Shown: positions 41,050 to 49,762 of the stretch, one piece after another | How positions within the stretch are numbered: the stretch's first letter is position 1 | How the letters are laid out: the number at the start of each line of letters is the position of its first letter | NCBI GenBank assembly: GCA_025141835.1 | Contig: CP081102.1 | Span: 3,410,001 to 3,474,000, forward strand | Reading direction: 5' to 3' | From: Rhodobacteraceae bacterium M385 | GTDB taxonomy: Bacteria > Pseudomonadota > Alphaproteobacteria > Rhodobacterales > Rhodobacteraceae | Length of the DNA stretch: 64,000 nt | Notes under the pieces: model-generated | Database searches by the model: none | What the model saw: the letters and a program-made list of their open reading frames with translations, nothing else | What the model was told of the DNA's origin: nothing | Position numbers and translations under genes: made by a program

Positions 41050-41663
41050 ACGAGGGGGCCTTTGGTGGCGGTGTCATAGGCCTCGACCATCGCGCGGGCG
41101 CGACGGGCCACGTCATCCACGCTCAGCCCCGGCTTATATAGCGCCGAGCCGATGCCGAAGCCGTCAGCGCTGGCGTCGATCCATTCGCCGAAGTTCTCAG
41201 CGCCCGCGCCGCCCACGGCAAACACGAGCGTGCCCTTGGGCAGGATCGCGCGCACCGCCTGAAGACCCTTGGGGCCAAGCAGGGAGGCGGGGAAAATCTT
41301 CAAGCCATCGGCGCCGGCTTGCAGGGCCGCGAAGCATTCCGTGGGGGTCATCACTCCGGGGAAGCTTTGCAGGCCAAGGCGCTTGGTCTCGCGGATCACG
41401 GCGACATCGGCGTTAGGCGAAACGATCAGCTTGCCGCCTACATCGGCCACGCTTTGCACATCGGCGGTCGTCAGAACAGTCCCCGCCCCGATCAGCGCCC
41501 GGTCACCACAAGCCGCGACCATCGCGCCGATGCTTTCCAGCGGATCAGGAGAGTTCAGGGGCACTTCGATCCGGTCGATCCCGGCACCGATCAGCGCCTC
41601 GGCCATAGGAACAGCTTCGGGTGGGGTGATCCCGCGAAGGATCGCAATCAGGGGGCGAGACAT
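41046..41663 (-). CDS. dgoA: 2-dehydro-3-deoxy-6-phosphogalactonate aldolase
   Basis: A 205-residue class I KDPG/KDPGal aldolase. Schiff-base Lys122 is in G-L-K-I-F-P-A and the base Glu33 in I-E-V-P-L-N-S-P. The S-P-rich segment L-N-S-P-D-P-L-E-S and the adjacent DgoK kinase point to the galactonate isoform. It cleaves KDPGal to pyruvate and glyceraldehyde-3-phosphate. The start overlaps the dgoK stop by one base. Confidence 0.92.
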   Translation of the reverse strand: MSRPLIAILRGITPPEAVPMAEALIGAGIDRIEVPLNSPDPLESIGAMVAACGDRALIGAGTVLTTADVQSVADVGGKLIVSPNADVAVIRETKRLGLQSFPGVMTPTECFAALQAGADGLKIFPASLLGPKGLQAVRAILPKGTLVFAVGGAGAENFGEWIDASADGFGIGSALYKPGLSVDDVARRARAMVEAYDTATKGPLV

Positions 41664-42577
41664 CAGACAGACTCCGTCATGGTCGCGTGGACACGGGCAA
41701 GACCCGCGCGAGTCAAAGGGGCGGCGTCATAGCTGCGCGCCTCCACCCCTTGGGTTTTCAAGGCTGCTGCATAGGCCGCGACAAGGGCGGGGCTTCCGGC
41801 CAGCGCCACGTCCTGCCCCAACCAATAGGGCTTGGTTGCCGCCAGTTCAGCCCCAATCAGATAGCCGGAAAGGCGCGCCCGCGCGGTCACCGGATCAAGA
41901 CCGTTGAGAACGTTTTCCCCGCGCAACCCGAACAGGCGTTGAGATAGCTTTTCAGGGCGCGAGATGATGTCGGACACGGCTTCCACAAAGGCCTCGGGCG
42001 CGTCGCCGCGTGCCGCGATGGAATGGCGCAGGACAGATTTCTCGGACAGAAGTTGGAACATCTCTCCGGTCATGCAGGTCTGGAAACTGACGACTTCTTC
42101 GGCCGAGATGCGCACCCATTTCGCGTGCGTTCCGGGCAAGCAAAGCACGCCGTCGAAATCCTTGTTCGACGCCAAAAAGCCCGCAATCTGGGTTTCTTCG
42201 CCTCGCATCACATCGGCATGGTCGGCTTGCTTCAGGCCAGGCACGATCATCAGGTTCAGGCGAGGATCTTCGGTGGGCGCGGACACGACGGAGAGGTCGC
42301 CGGGCTTGGTAGGAACGGCCACGTAGGGGGCCTCGAACCAGCCTTGCCGCGCGCCGACCATGCCGCAGGCGACAATCGGCATCGGCGCTGTGTCCAACCA
42401 AGGCTCCACCAAGCGCAGCAACGCGGGCTCGAACCCATCGCGGGTCAGGGTCGCCATGCCATCTTCGCTAAAGGCTTCGGCTTTGACGGTATCACCCACC
42501 ATCGCCCATGCGCGCAGATGCGTCGTGCCCCAATCGACCGCGATCCAATCTGCGTAAGTCGTGTTGCTGTTGCTCAT
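41663..42577 (-). CDS. dgoK: 2-dehydro-3-deoxygalactonokinase
   Basis: A 304-residue ASKHA-fold sugar-acid kinase of the DgoK family. The N-terminal phosphate-binding stretch reads A-V-D-W-G-T-T-H-L-R-A-W (about 13-24). Further family motifs are C-G-M-V-G-A-R and C-L-P-G-T-H-A-K-W near residue 150. It phosphorylates 2-keto-3-deoxygalactonate for DgoA. It starts seven bases after the SDR stop. Length and motifs are normal. Confidence 0.93.
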   Translation of the reverse strand: MSNSNTTYADWIAVDWGTTHLRAWAMVGDTVKAEAFSEDGMATLTRDGFEPALLRLVEPWLDTAPMPIVACGMVGARQGWFEAPYVAVPTKPGDLSVVSAPTEDPRLNLMIVPGLKQADHADVMRGEETQIAGFLASNKDFDGVLCLPGTHAKWVRISAEEVVSFQTCMTGEMFQLLSEKSVLRHSIAARGDAPEAFVEAVSDIISRPEKLSQRLFGLRGENVLNGLDPVTARARLSGYLIGAELAATKPYWLGQDVALAGSPALVAAYAAALKTQGVEARSYDAAPLTRAGLARVHATMTESV

Positions 42578-42584
42578 GCCTGGG

Positions 42585-43355
42585 TCATCCTGTCGTCACC
42601 ACGCCGCCGTCAATTACCATCGTTTGCCCCGTCATCGCTTTGGACACCTTGGAGGCCAAAAACAGCGTGCCGCCGACGATATCTTCCGGCTTCAGATGTT
42701 CCTTCAGGCACATCTTTTGCATATGGGCGTCCAGATCTTCTGGCGAGGCCCAAAGTTCCAGCTGCTTGTCTGTCAAAACCCACCCCGGTGCCAGCGCATT
42801 CACGCGAATGGCGTCCGGCCCGAATTCCCGTGCGAGCGAGCGGGTCATGGCGGTGATCCCACCGTTCGCGGTGGTGTAGGCGGGGTAGCCTGCGTTGCCC
42901 ATCATGTAGCTGATCGACGACATGTTGATGATCGAACCGCCACCCGCTTTTTGCATACCTTCAATCACCGATTGGCAGCCGAAGAAATAGGCCTTGAGGT
43001 TGATGGATTGGGACCAATCCCAAAACGCCTCGTCCACCTCCAACGTCGAGTGGCGTTGATCGTTGGCGGCATTATTCACCAGTACGGTGACCGGCCCGTG
43101 GGTATCTGACGCCTCGGCAATACAATCCTTGAGACGGTCAGTATCTGTGATGTCGCAGATCAGCGCGAGGGGGCGGCTACCTGTTTTGGCTTCCATCTCA
43201 TCGGCGAAGGGCGTGGCATCGGTGCGTTGCACGAAGGTGACTTTGGCCCCTTGGCGCAAGAAGCCCTCGGTCAGGCTGGCGCCAATGCCAGAACCGCCGC
43301 CGGTGATGAACACGGATGCACCGTTGAGATCGGGGTATGTCGCAAGATCATTCAT
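42585..43355 (-). CDS. SDR-family sugar dehydrogenase (galactose 1-dehydrogenase candidate) with Asn at the catalytic Lys position
   Basis: A 256-residue classical SDR. It has the Rossmann motif T-G-G-G-S-G-I-G (18-25), N-N-A-A-N-D near 94-99, catalytic Ser147 and Tyr160. The YxxxK lysine is replaced: the motif reads Y-T-T-A-N (Asn164, codon AAC). The operon position, between alpha-galactosidase and the DgoK/DgoA/lactonase genes, makes it the expected galactose dehydrogenase forming galactonolactone. The missing lysine would normally damage NAD handling and activity, so it may be altered, use another residue, or be a low-activity form. The start at 43355 lies in an ATGA overlap with the GH36 gene. 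Confidence 0.8.
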   Translation of the reverse strand: MNDLATYPDLNGASVFITGGGSGIGASLTEGFLRQGAKVTFVQRTDATPFADEMEAKTGSRPLALICDITDTDRLKDCIAEASDTHGPVTVLVNNAANDQRHSTLEVDEAFWDWSQSINLKAYFFGCQSVIEGMQKAGGGSIINMSSISYMMGNAGYPAYTTANGGITAMTRSLAREFGPDAIRVNALAPGWVLTDKQLELWASPEDLDAHMQKMCLKEHLKPEDIVGGTLFLASKVSKAMTGQTMVIDGGVVTTG

Positions 43356-45469
43356 AGGCGTTCGCCCTCCAGCACCCACATTGTGTCGGGGTAGTTCCAT
43401 GGCAAGGTCAGGCCCTGATGCATAAGCCACGCGCCCGAGACCTCGATCGGCCCCTCTTTTAGGGCGGGCATCCCGCGGCTAAGCGCAGGAGCGGTGCCGC
43501 GGTTCATGAGCGTGACCTTGTAGCGTGCATTTTCATCCAACGCCGTCAGGCGAAGGGGGCGCGGGGTGATCTGATCGGAGGTGGCCGCCTTGCCGGCGAA
43601 AACCACGAAACGCTCTCCCTCACGGGTCATTTGCTGCTCGGCGATCACGGCCTTGTCGGCGCTGTCGAGGCGCAGAATATCGGCCTGCAACATCCAGTGA
43701 CGGTTGTGTTTCCACCACGCGGTTACCTCGCGCAGAACGGCTGCTTCGTGGTCGTCCAACTCTCGGGGGTCCATCTCAAACCCCATGTGACGTTGCGCGG
43801 CTACCCACGCCCGGAACGAGATATCAAACACGCGTCCCGACGTATGGCACCGGCGCGGGCCCACATGAGATCCGGTCACGGCAACGGGCAAAAACAGCGC
43901 CGCATCATGTTGGATTCGCAGCCGCTCCAGCGCGTCGTTGCTGTCGGACAGCCACACCCTTTGGGTGCGCTTCATGATCCCAAAGTCAATCCGCCCGCCG
44001 CCCGAGGCGCAGGATTCGATCTCTACATGGGGGAACGCGGCGCGGAGGCGGTCGATCAAGGCGTAGGAGCCTCGCGTCTGGTCCGCGTCGGGCATGGGGA
44101 GCACGCGGTTGTGGTCCCACTTCACATAGTCGATGGGATGCGCCGCCAAGATCGCGGCCATGCGGTCATAGATGAAGTCCCGCACTTCCGGCAGCGCCAT
44201 GTTGAGCGCCTTTTGCTGGCGCCCCAAGGTCTGATCCTCTCCGCCCAAAGCCCAATGGGGGTTGGCACGGTGGATGTCGCTATCGGGGTTAATCATCTCG
44301 GGCTCGAACCAGATGCCGAAGGTCATCCCAAGGGAATGAACGTGGTCGATCAGCGGTCCGAGGCCATCGGGGTATTTGCGTGCGTCGACCTCCCAATCGG
44401 AAAGGGACCGGGTGTCGTCGTCGCGTTGGCCGAACCAGCCGTCATCCAGCACAAAACGTTCGGCCCCCAGATCGGCGGCGCGGTTGGCGATGTCGGATAG
44501 AACCGGCAGGGAGTGGTCAAAATAGACCGCTTCCCAACAATTGTAGTGCACCGGGCGCGGGCGGTCGGGGTCGGGCCAAGTCACTATCCGGTCGCGCAGG
44601 TGGCGTTGGAAGCTGACCGCGCATCCATTCAGTCCGGTTTGCGAATAGGTGATGTAGAGGGTCGCCGACTCGAACGATTTGGCGGCCTGAGTCTCCATCC
44701 GGGCGGAATGGCCGAACTGGATTTGCCGCCGCCCGTCCGGCAGTTCCTCGGCGATCATCTTATGGCCGCCGGACCAGCCGTAGTGAAAGCCGTAAGCCTC
44801 GCCCTGGGTATTCGTACAGCCCTTCACGGGCACCAGAAGGCCGGGAAAATGCTCGTGCCCGGTGCGACCTGTGCGGTTTTCACGATAGCGCATACCGGGG
44901 GACCACGCGGTGCGGTTGGGTTGGAATTCACCGCACCAGCGGCCCGAGAAATCAATCATCTCGTCCGATTGCTGCGGCGCAGGCAACACCGGCGCGGCAA
45001 GCCAATGCAGATGCACGGGCCGCGTCGCGTCGAGCTTAGTTTTTGCGGTGATGATCCGGGTCGAAGGATCACTGGCGAAGAGGAACGACAAGGTCAGGCC
45101 GTTGGCCTGATCCACGTAGCGCAGCTCCAGCCCCTCCTCGCTTCGCTCCTCGCAGCTGTAGCAGAACTTGGGCAGCAAAGGCGTGCCGTCACCGTCGCGC
45201 AGGATCAGGCCCGGCTGACCGGGAAAGGTGCGCACGGCCTCGGGACAAAGGGACAGATCAGGGTTCTCGTCCAACATGCCCCCGGTAATGTCTGGGGCAT
45301 GGGCCGCGTGCAGGACCGACAGATCCTCGACCATCGGCAAGGGCGCGCCCCAATAGACGACCTGCGGCAGGCGGTCGCCCGTGGCGGCCAGCACCATTGT
45401 CTGGCGGCCATCATCATCGAGCCGCCATGTGCGCACGGCGGCCTCGGTTTTTTGTGTCGTGCCGTCCAT
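43352..45469 (-). CDS. Alpha-galactosidase, GH36 family
   Basis: A 705-residue GH36 enzyme without a signal peptide. An N-terminal beta-supersandwich (about residues 1-310) precedes a (beta/alpha)8 barrel (about 315-630) and a C-terminal beta domain. The nucleophile aspartate lies in Y-V-K-W-D-H-N, the acid/base aspartate in S-D-S-N-D, and V-L-D-D-G-W-F is the typical start of the barrel signature. It would hydrolyse imported alpha-galactosides (melibiose, raffinose or galactosylglycerol type). The ATG at 45469 shares its first base with the permease stop (TAATG); the much longer open frame upstream lies inside the permease gene on the same strand and is not coding. Confidence 0.93.
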   Translation of the reverse strand: MDGTTQKTEAAVRTWRLDDDGRQTMVLAATGDRLPQVVYWGAPLPMVEDLSVLHAAHAPDITGGMLDENPDLSLCPEAVRTFPGQPGLILRDGDGTPLLPKFCYSCEERSEEGLELRYVDQANGLTLSFLFASDPSTRIITAKTKLDATRPVHLHWLAAPVLPAPQQSDEMIDFSGRWCGEFQPNRTAWSPGMRYRENRTGRTGHEHFPGLLVPVKGCTNTQGEAYGFHYGWSGGHKMIAEELPDGRRQIQFGHSARMETQAAKSFESATLYITYSQTGLNGCAVSFQRHLRDRIVTWPDPDRPRPVHYNCWEAVYFDHSLPVLSDIANRAADLGAERFVLDDGWFGQRDDDTRSLSDWEVDARKYPDGLGPLIDHVHSLGMTFGIWFEPEMINPDSDIHRANPHWALGGEDQTLGRQQKALNMALPEVRDFIYDRMAAILAAHPIDYVKWDHNRVLPMPDADQTRGSYALIDRLRAAFPHVEIESCASGGGRIDFGIMKRTQRVWLSDSNDALERLRIQHDAALFLPVAVTGSHVGPRRCHTSGRVFDISFRAWVAAQRHMGFEMDPRELDDHEAAVLREVTAWWKHNRHWMLQADILRLDSADKAVIAEQQMTREGERFVVFAGKAATSDQITPRPLRLTALDENARYKVTLMNRGTAPALSRGMPALKEGPIEVSGAWLMHQGLTLPWNYPDTMWVLEGERL

Positions 45470-46320
45470 TACTTCACAGCGCCCAGTGTTAGCCCCGCGA
45501 TGAAATGCTTCTGCATCAAGAAGAACATCGCCACAGGGGGAATTGCGGCCACAATGCTGCCCGCGCTCATCAGGTGGTACATGGCGCGGAATTGCGCGTT
45601 GAAGGCGGTGATGCCAGCGGTCACGGGCTGGCTTTCGGGGCTTTGGGTCAGGACCACGGCCCAGAAGAAATCGTTCCAGATGAAGGTGAAAATCAACACG
45701 CAAAGCGCGGCGATGGCGGGTCGCATGAGGGGCAGCACAACGTACCAGAAGATGCGGTATTCGCTGACGCCCTCGACCCGTGCCGCCTCGATCAATTCGC
45801 GCGGCAGCGCTCGGATGAAGTTGCGCATGAACAGCGTACAGAAGCCTGTCTGAAACGCGATGTGGAACAGGATCAGACCCATGCGGGTGTCGTAAAGGCC
45901 CATCTGGTCTGTCAGGTCCCGCACCGGCACCATGAGGATCTGGAACGGCACGAAGTTGCCCGCCACGAACATGAAGAAGATCAACAGGTTGCCCTTGAAG
46001 CGGTAAACGCCCAACGCAAAGCCTGTCATGCACGACAGCGCTACTGCGCCAAACATCGTGGGCACCGTGATGACGACCGAGTTCCACAGATACCGTGGCA
46101 TGTCGGATTCCGCGAACACCATCCAGTAGTTGGCAAAGCCTTGCAGGCCGCCCTCTCCGATGCCCCAATAGTTGCCTTGGGTAAAATCCTCGCCGGCCTT
46201 GATCGAGAAGAACATGACCGCCAACAATGGGATCAGCCAGACCAGCAGCATGAACGGCAACAGCAATTGATAACCGATGCGCAACGCGGGGGACGATTGT
46301 TCGATAGGACGTGGAAACAT
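45469..46320 (-). CDS. Carbohydrate ABC transporter permease, MalG type
   Basis: Inner-membrane permease of 283 residues with six predicted helices and an EAA loop starting E-A-A-R-V-E-G-V-S and ending V-V-L-P-L. The start ATG at 46320 lies four bases after the companion permease gene. It forms the channel with the MalF-type subunit for galactoside uptake, as inferred from the hydrolases directly downstream. Its stop codon overlaps the alpha-galactosidase start. Confidence 0.93.
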   Translation of the reverse strand: MFPRPIEQSSPALRIGYQLLLPFMLLVWLIPLLAVMFFSIKAGEDFTQGNYWGIGEGGLQGFANYWMVFAESDMPRYLWNSVVITVPTMFGAVALSCMTGFALGVYRFKGNLLIFFMFVAGNFVPFQILMVPVRDLTDQMGLYDTRMGLILFHIAFQTGFCTLFMRNFIRALPRELIEAARVEGVSEYRIFWYVVLPLMRPAIAALCVLIFTFIWNDFFWAVVLTQSPESQPVTAGITAFNAQFRAMYHLMSAGSIVAAIPPVAMFFLMQKHFIAGLTLGAVK

Positions 46321-46324
46321 CGGC

Positions 46325-47365
46325 TTATACCTTCTCGTCCCGCCACATCTTCCACAGGAAGCCGGCAATATAGACCATCATGATAAGGAACAGGATCACC
46401 GCGATGGCCGAGCCGTAGCCCATGCGGAACCCGAATTCGGAAAGCGCCACGTCGTACATGTAGAACGCCAGAACAGAGGTGTTGTAGAACCCCGGTCCGC
46501 CGTTGGTCATGATGGTGATAAGATCGAAAGACCGCAGAGCGCCGATAACCGTCACGACGATCGCGATGAATGTCGCGGGCCATAGTTGGGGCAGAACCAC
46601 GTACCACAGCATCTTGGGGCCCTTGGCACCGTCAAGGCGCGCGGCCTCGATCTGCTCTGGGTCCACGGCATTCAGGCCCGTCAGGTACAGGATCATGCAA
46701 TAGGCCGTCTGGGGCCAAAGGCCCGCGGCGATAATGCCGTATGTGGCAGTCGAGTTATTGCCGAGGATATTCACCGGACCCGCGCCGAACCACCCAAGGA
46801 TCACGTTCAAAAGGCCCTCATCCGCGCCCGGCAACATGAACCAAGAAAATACCAAACCGACAACGACCTGAGACAGCACGAAAGGAAAGAAAAACAACGA
46901 TTTGTACAGACGCATCCCCACAACCTTCTGGTTGAGGAACAGCGAAATCATCAGGCCCGCGGGGATCGCCAAGAAGTAAAGCAGCAGCCAGATCACGTTG
47001 TTCTTGAGCGAGGTCCAGAAGAACGGATCCGTGTAAAGGTTGCGGTAGTTTTCCATGCCGACATATTCGGCATTCCAAACCGTGTCGCCCGTCAGTTCAC
47101 ACCCCGGCTCGCGCCCTGCGCGGTTGCCAAGGTCCAGGCATTGTTGATCGGTAAAGCCGTCGATGCCCCGGTATTGAGGCGAGTACAGACCATTCCATTC
47201 ATACAGCGAGATGTAGAACGACTGGATGATCGGGTAGAGCACATAGGTCGCGAAGAAAAGGAACGCGGGCAAAAGGAAAAGCCACGGCGCGATGGCCTGC
47301 TGGCTGATCTTGCGGCGTGGGGCTGGCGATGAGTGCATAGGCGTATCAGTCGTGACAGATGCCAT
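46325..47365 (-). CDS. Carbohydrate ABC transporter permease, MalF type
   Basis: Inner-membrane permease of 346 residues with about six helices. A first helix near residue 30 is followed by a longer periplasmic loop containing several cysteines (Q-Q-C-L-D and G-C-E-L), possibly a disulfide. The EAA loop begins E-A-A-R-L-D-G-A-K and ends V-V-L-P-Q. The start at 47365 is preferred; an ATG eight codons later is the alternative. It follows the binding-protein gene after a 135-base gap that holds a hairpin. Confidence 0.92.
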   Translation of the reverse strand: MASVTTDTPMHSSPAPRRKISQQAIAPWLFLLPAFLFFATYVLYPIIQSFYISLYEWNGLYSPQYRGIDGFTDQQCLDLGNRAGREPGCELTGDTVWNAEYVGMENYRNLYTDPFFWTSLKNNVIWLLLYFLAIPAGLMISLFLNQKVVGMRLYKSLFFFPFVLSQVVVGLVFSWFMLPGADEGLLNVILGWFGAGPVNILGNNSTATYGIIAAGLWPQTAYCMILYLTGLNAVDPEQIEAARLDGAKGPKMLWYVVLPQLWPATFIAIVVTVIGALRSFDLITIMTNGGPGFYNTSVLAFYMYDVALSEFGFRMGYGSAIAVILFLIMMVYIAGFLWKMWRDEKV

Positions 47366-47460
47366 GGGTCCGGTCCCCCGCGAAGCGTTTGAAAGTCGTG
47401 GCTCGGTCAAATCCGGGCCTTGGGGCAGGAACGATCCCGCCGTCTGATCTTGGATGCGAA

Positions 47461-47488
47461 CGGGCGGCAGGCACTGGCCCGCCGCCCG
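47461..47488 (-). terminator. Stem-loop after the sugar-binding-protein gene
   Basis: CGGGCGGC (47461-47468) and GCCGCCCG (47481-47488) form an 8-bp perfect stem. An inner GGC/GCC extension follows one mismatch and closes an ACTG loop. It lies 12 bases past the binding-protein stop on the coding strand and lacks a U-run. It is more likely an mRNA-stabilising or attenuating hairpin than a full terminator. Confidence 0.6.
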
Positions 47489-47500
47489 TAGCATTGTAGC

Positions 47501-48763
47501 TTAGTAGATCCGGCCGCGCGCCTGCTCCAGGATCATCAGAACCTGATCAAGCGTGGAAGGATCAACCATGAACTGCTGGAAGCCCTGCATGGCGACCTGC
47601 GCCATTTCAGCAGGGGCGTCGCGGTCAAAGAACTGCGCGATGCCACCGCCCGCGTTGTTCGACAGCATGTCGAAGCCCGCGTTCAGGAACTCGTCGTCAT
47701 CCACTGCGGAACCGGAGTTCACAGGCAACTGACCCAGGTTGTCGCCGTTGTTAATCAGCGTCTGGTTTTCAGCCGATGCCACGAACAGAAGGAAGGCTTC
47801 TGCCGCTTCCACGTTCTCGGCATTGGCCGCGATGTGGAATGTGTCCGTTGGTGCATCTTCGCCCGGCTCGATGGCAGGGTCGATCTGCGGGAACTGGTAG
47901 AAACCCAACTGGTCGTCCGTCAGGCCCGCTTCACGCAGAGGTGCAACGGCGAAGTTACCCATCAGGTATGCGGTGGCTTCACCGTTAACCATGAAGGGCA
48001 GCGCTTCCTGCCAGCTGTACGACTGGTGGTCAGCAATGAAGCCGCCCATGTCGATCAGGGTTGCCCAGTTCTCGAACGTGGCGCGAACGCGGGGGTCCGT
48101 CCACTCAACTTCGCCAGCGGTCAACTCCATGTGGAAGTCATAACCGTTGGTGCGCATGTTGAGGTAGTCGAACCAGCCGCCAGCGGTCCACAAGAACTGT
48201 GTGCCGATGGTGTAGCAAGCGCGGCCGGATTCAACGATCACTTCGCAGTTTGCCAGCTCTTCTTCCCAGGTGGTGGGGGCGCTCAGGCCAAGCTCTGCAA
48301 AGATGTCTTCACGGTAGTACACGCCCCACTGGTAGTATGTGTAGGGCACGCCCCAGATGCCGTCGTCCATCGTCATGGAGCCTTGGGTGGAAGCCAGCGT
48401 TTCTGTCAGGCCGCCCTCTTCCCACAGGTCGGAGATGTCCATGAATAGACCCGCGTCAACGTAGGGGCCCATGCGGTTACCGGCGTACCAGTTTACGATA
48501 TCAGCGGTGCCAGATTGCAGAACGTTGCGGATCTGCGTTTTCCACGCCTCGCGGTCGGTGATGACCAGCTCAACCTCAACGTCGGGGTTTTCGGCGGTGA
48601 AACGCTCGACCATGCCTTCCATGACCGCGCGCGGTGCTGGGTTCGACATGTCCGAGAAGATGCGCAGGGGGCCAGAAACGCCGTGGCCGTCTGCATAAGC
48701 GACGCCAGAAAGCATAGTAGCCGCAGCCAGCGCAGCCGCGCCGGTCTTGAAAAGTGATCGCAT
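47501..48763 (-). CDS. Extracellular solute-binding protein, sugar (family 1)
   Basis: Periplasmic binding protein of 420 residues of the SBP_bac_1/MalE-UgpB type. A Sec signal peptide ends at about A-Y-A-D-G (residue 25). It is the first gene of the leftward galactoside operon, with AGGAGG eight bases before the ATG. Predicted ligands are alpha- or beta-galactosides, by context only. The promoter region upstream contains two tandem IclR-like sites. Confidence 0.93.
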   Translation of the reverse strand: MRSLFKTGAAALAAATMLSGVAYADGHGVSGPLRIFSDMSNPAPRAVMEGMVERFTAENPDVEVELVITDREAWKTQIRNVLQSGTADIVNWYAGNRMGPYVDAGLFMDISDLWEEGGLTETLASTQGSMTMDDGIWGVPYTYYQWGVYYREDIFAELGLSAPTTWEEELANCEVIVESGRACYTIGTQFLWTAGGWFDYLNMRTNGYDFHMELTAGEVEWTDPRVRATFENWATLIDMGGFIADHQSYSWQEALPFMVNGEATAYLMGNFAVAPLREAGLTDDQLGFYQFPQIDPAIEPGEDAPTDTFHIAANAENVEAAEAFLLFVASAENQTLINNGDNLGQLPVNSGSAVDDDEFLNAGFDMLSNNAGGGIAQFFDRDAPAEMAQVAMQGFQQFMVDPSTLDQVLMILEQARGRIY

Positions 48764-48793
48764 GGTGTCCTCCCTAGGATCTCAAAAAATCTA

Positions 48794-48830
48794 GTTCCAC
48801 TATGTGAAACTTGGTTTCTTATATTGAAAT
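48794..48830. promoter_or_regulatory. Tandem IclR-type operator sites
   Basis: GTTCCACTATGTGAAAC (48794-48810) and GTTTCTTATATTGAAAT (48814-48830) are two imperfect palindromes of 17 bases. They share GTT-C at the left and TGAAA at the right, with starts 20 bases apart (about two helical turns). They lie over the expected transcription start of the binding-protein gene and near the divergent IclR gene, a typical repressor layout. Confidence 0.55.
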
Positions 48831-48859
48831 CTTAGTCCGAACCTGCCTAGTCTTGTCAA
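48829..48859 (-). promoter_or_regulatory. Candidate promoter of the galactoside operon
   Basis: On the minus strand TTGACA occupies 48859-48854. A -10-like ACTAAG (48836-48831, 17-base spacing) or TAAGAT (48834-48829, 19-base spacing) follows. The tandem palindromes begin immediately downstream, so bound repressor would block initiation. Confidence 0.45.
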
Positions 48860-48947
48860 CAGCAAAGCGCGGCGACTTCTGGCAAATCGCGGCGATCCGT
48901 TGGACGGTGTTGAGGGCACCGGCCAATAAATTAAGGGGAGGAACGAC

Positions 48948-49742
48948 GTGGCAAGCGAAAATGCCGACAGCTCTGACGGTACGGTGGGCAAGGCTCTTTC
49001 CGTGTTGGATGCCGTGGCGTCCTTTGGGCGGCCCGTTCGATTCGGCGAACTTCTAGCCGACAGTCCCTACCCCAAAGCCACGCTTTATCGCTTGGTTCAG
49101 GTGCTCACGAAGCAATCCATGCTGACATACGATCCGGACCGACAAACCTATGCGCCGGGCCTTCGCCTTGTGCGACTGGCCCATGCCGCCTGGCAAACCA
49201 CATCCCTCGCCCCCGTCGCCCGCCCCTACCTAGAGGCGCTTTCGGCAGAGGTCGGCGAAACGATCCATCTTGCGCAACTCGATGGCGGTTCGGTCCTATA
49301 TGTGGACAAGATCAACGCCCTTGATCCGCTGCAAATGTATTCTCAGGCCGGTAAGGTTGCGCCTTGCTATTGCACTGGCGTGGGCAAAGCGATGATCGCC
49401 TTCTTGCCCGAAGACCAGCTGGAACCGATCTTGCGCCAGCAAAGCTATCACACGTTCACCGCCCACACCTACCCCGATGCCGACGCCCTGCGCGTTGAGC
49501 TGGCCGCCATTGTTGAGCGCGGCCACGCCTATGATCGCGAGGAACATGAACCGGGGATTATCTGCGTCGCGGTGCCCATTCGCACCCGGGCGGGCCGGGT
49601 GCTGGGTGCCGTCTCGGTCACCTCTTCGACAGAGCGCACGTCGCTTGCCGGGCTCGACGCCCACCTGCCGCGCATCCACGCGGCCGTTTCATCCATTGCG
49701 GGGGAGGCCCAGGACTGGCGCTTCCCCGATGCAGCAGAATAA
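48948..49742 (+). CDS. IclR-family transcriptional regulator
   Basis: A 264-residue IclR-type regulator. The N-terminal winged helix-turn-helix covers about residues 10-75 (K-A-L-S-V-L-D-A-V-A). The C-terminal ligand-binding GAF-like domain covers 90-255, with A-P-C-Y-C-T-G-V-G-K-A near 140. The start is GTG at 48948 with GGGGAGG upstream. It is divergent from the galactoside operon and upstream of its ATPase gene, and is the expected repressor of both, with a galactose-pathway sugar acid as likely effector. Confidence 0.93.
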   Translation: MASENADSSDGTVGKALSVLDAVASFGRPVRFGELLADSPYPKATLYRLVQVLTKQSMLTYDPDRQTYAPGLRLVRLAHAAWQTTSLAPVARPYLEALSAEVGETIHLAQLDGGSVLYVDKINALDPLQMYSQAGKVAPCYCTGVGKAMIAFLPEDQLEPILRQQSYHTFTAHTYPDADALRVELAAIVERGHAYDREEHEPGIICVAVPIRTRAGRVLGAVSVTSSTERTSLAGLDAHLPRIHAAVSSIAGEAQDWRFPDAAE

Positions 49743-49762
49743 CCCTAGGGAGGACGCCGCAC

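Noticed and set aside
44513..45853. A 446-codon open frame antisense to the GH36 and permease genes
   Set aside because: The opposite strand encodes proteins with intact catalytic and EAA motifs; this frame has none.
45470..46168. A long N-terminal extension of the alpha-galactosidase reading frame
   Set aside because: The extension lies within the MalG-type permease gene in another frame of the same strand. The ATG at 45469 gives the normal GH36 length and a TAATG junction.
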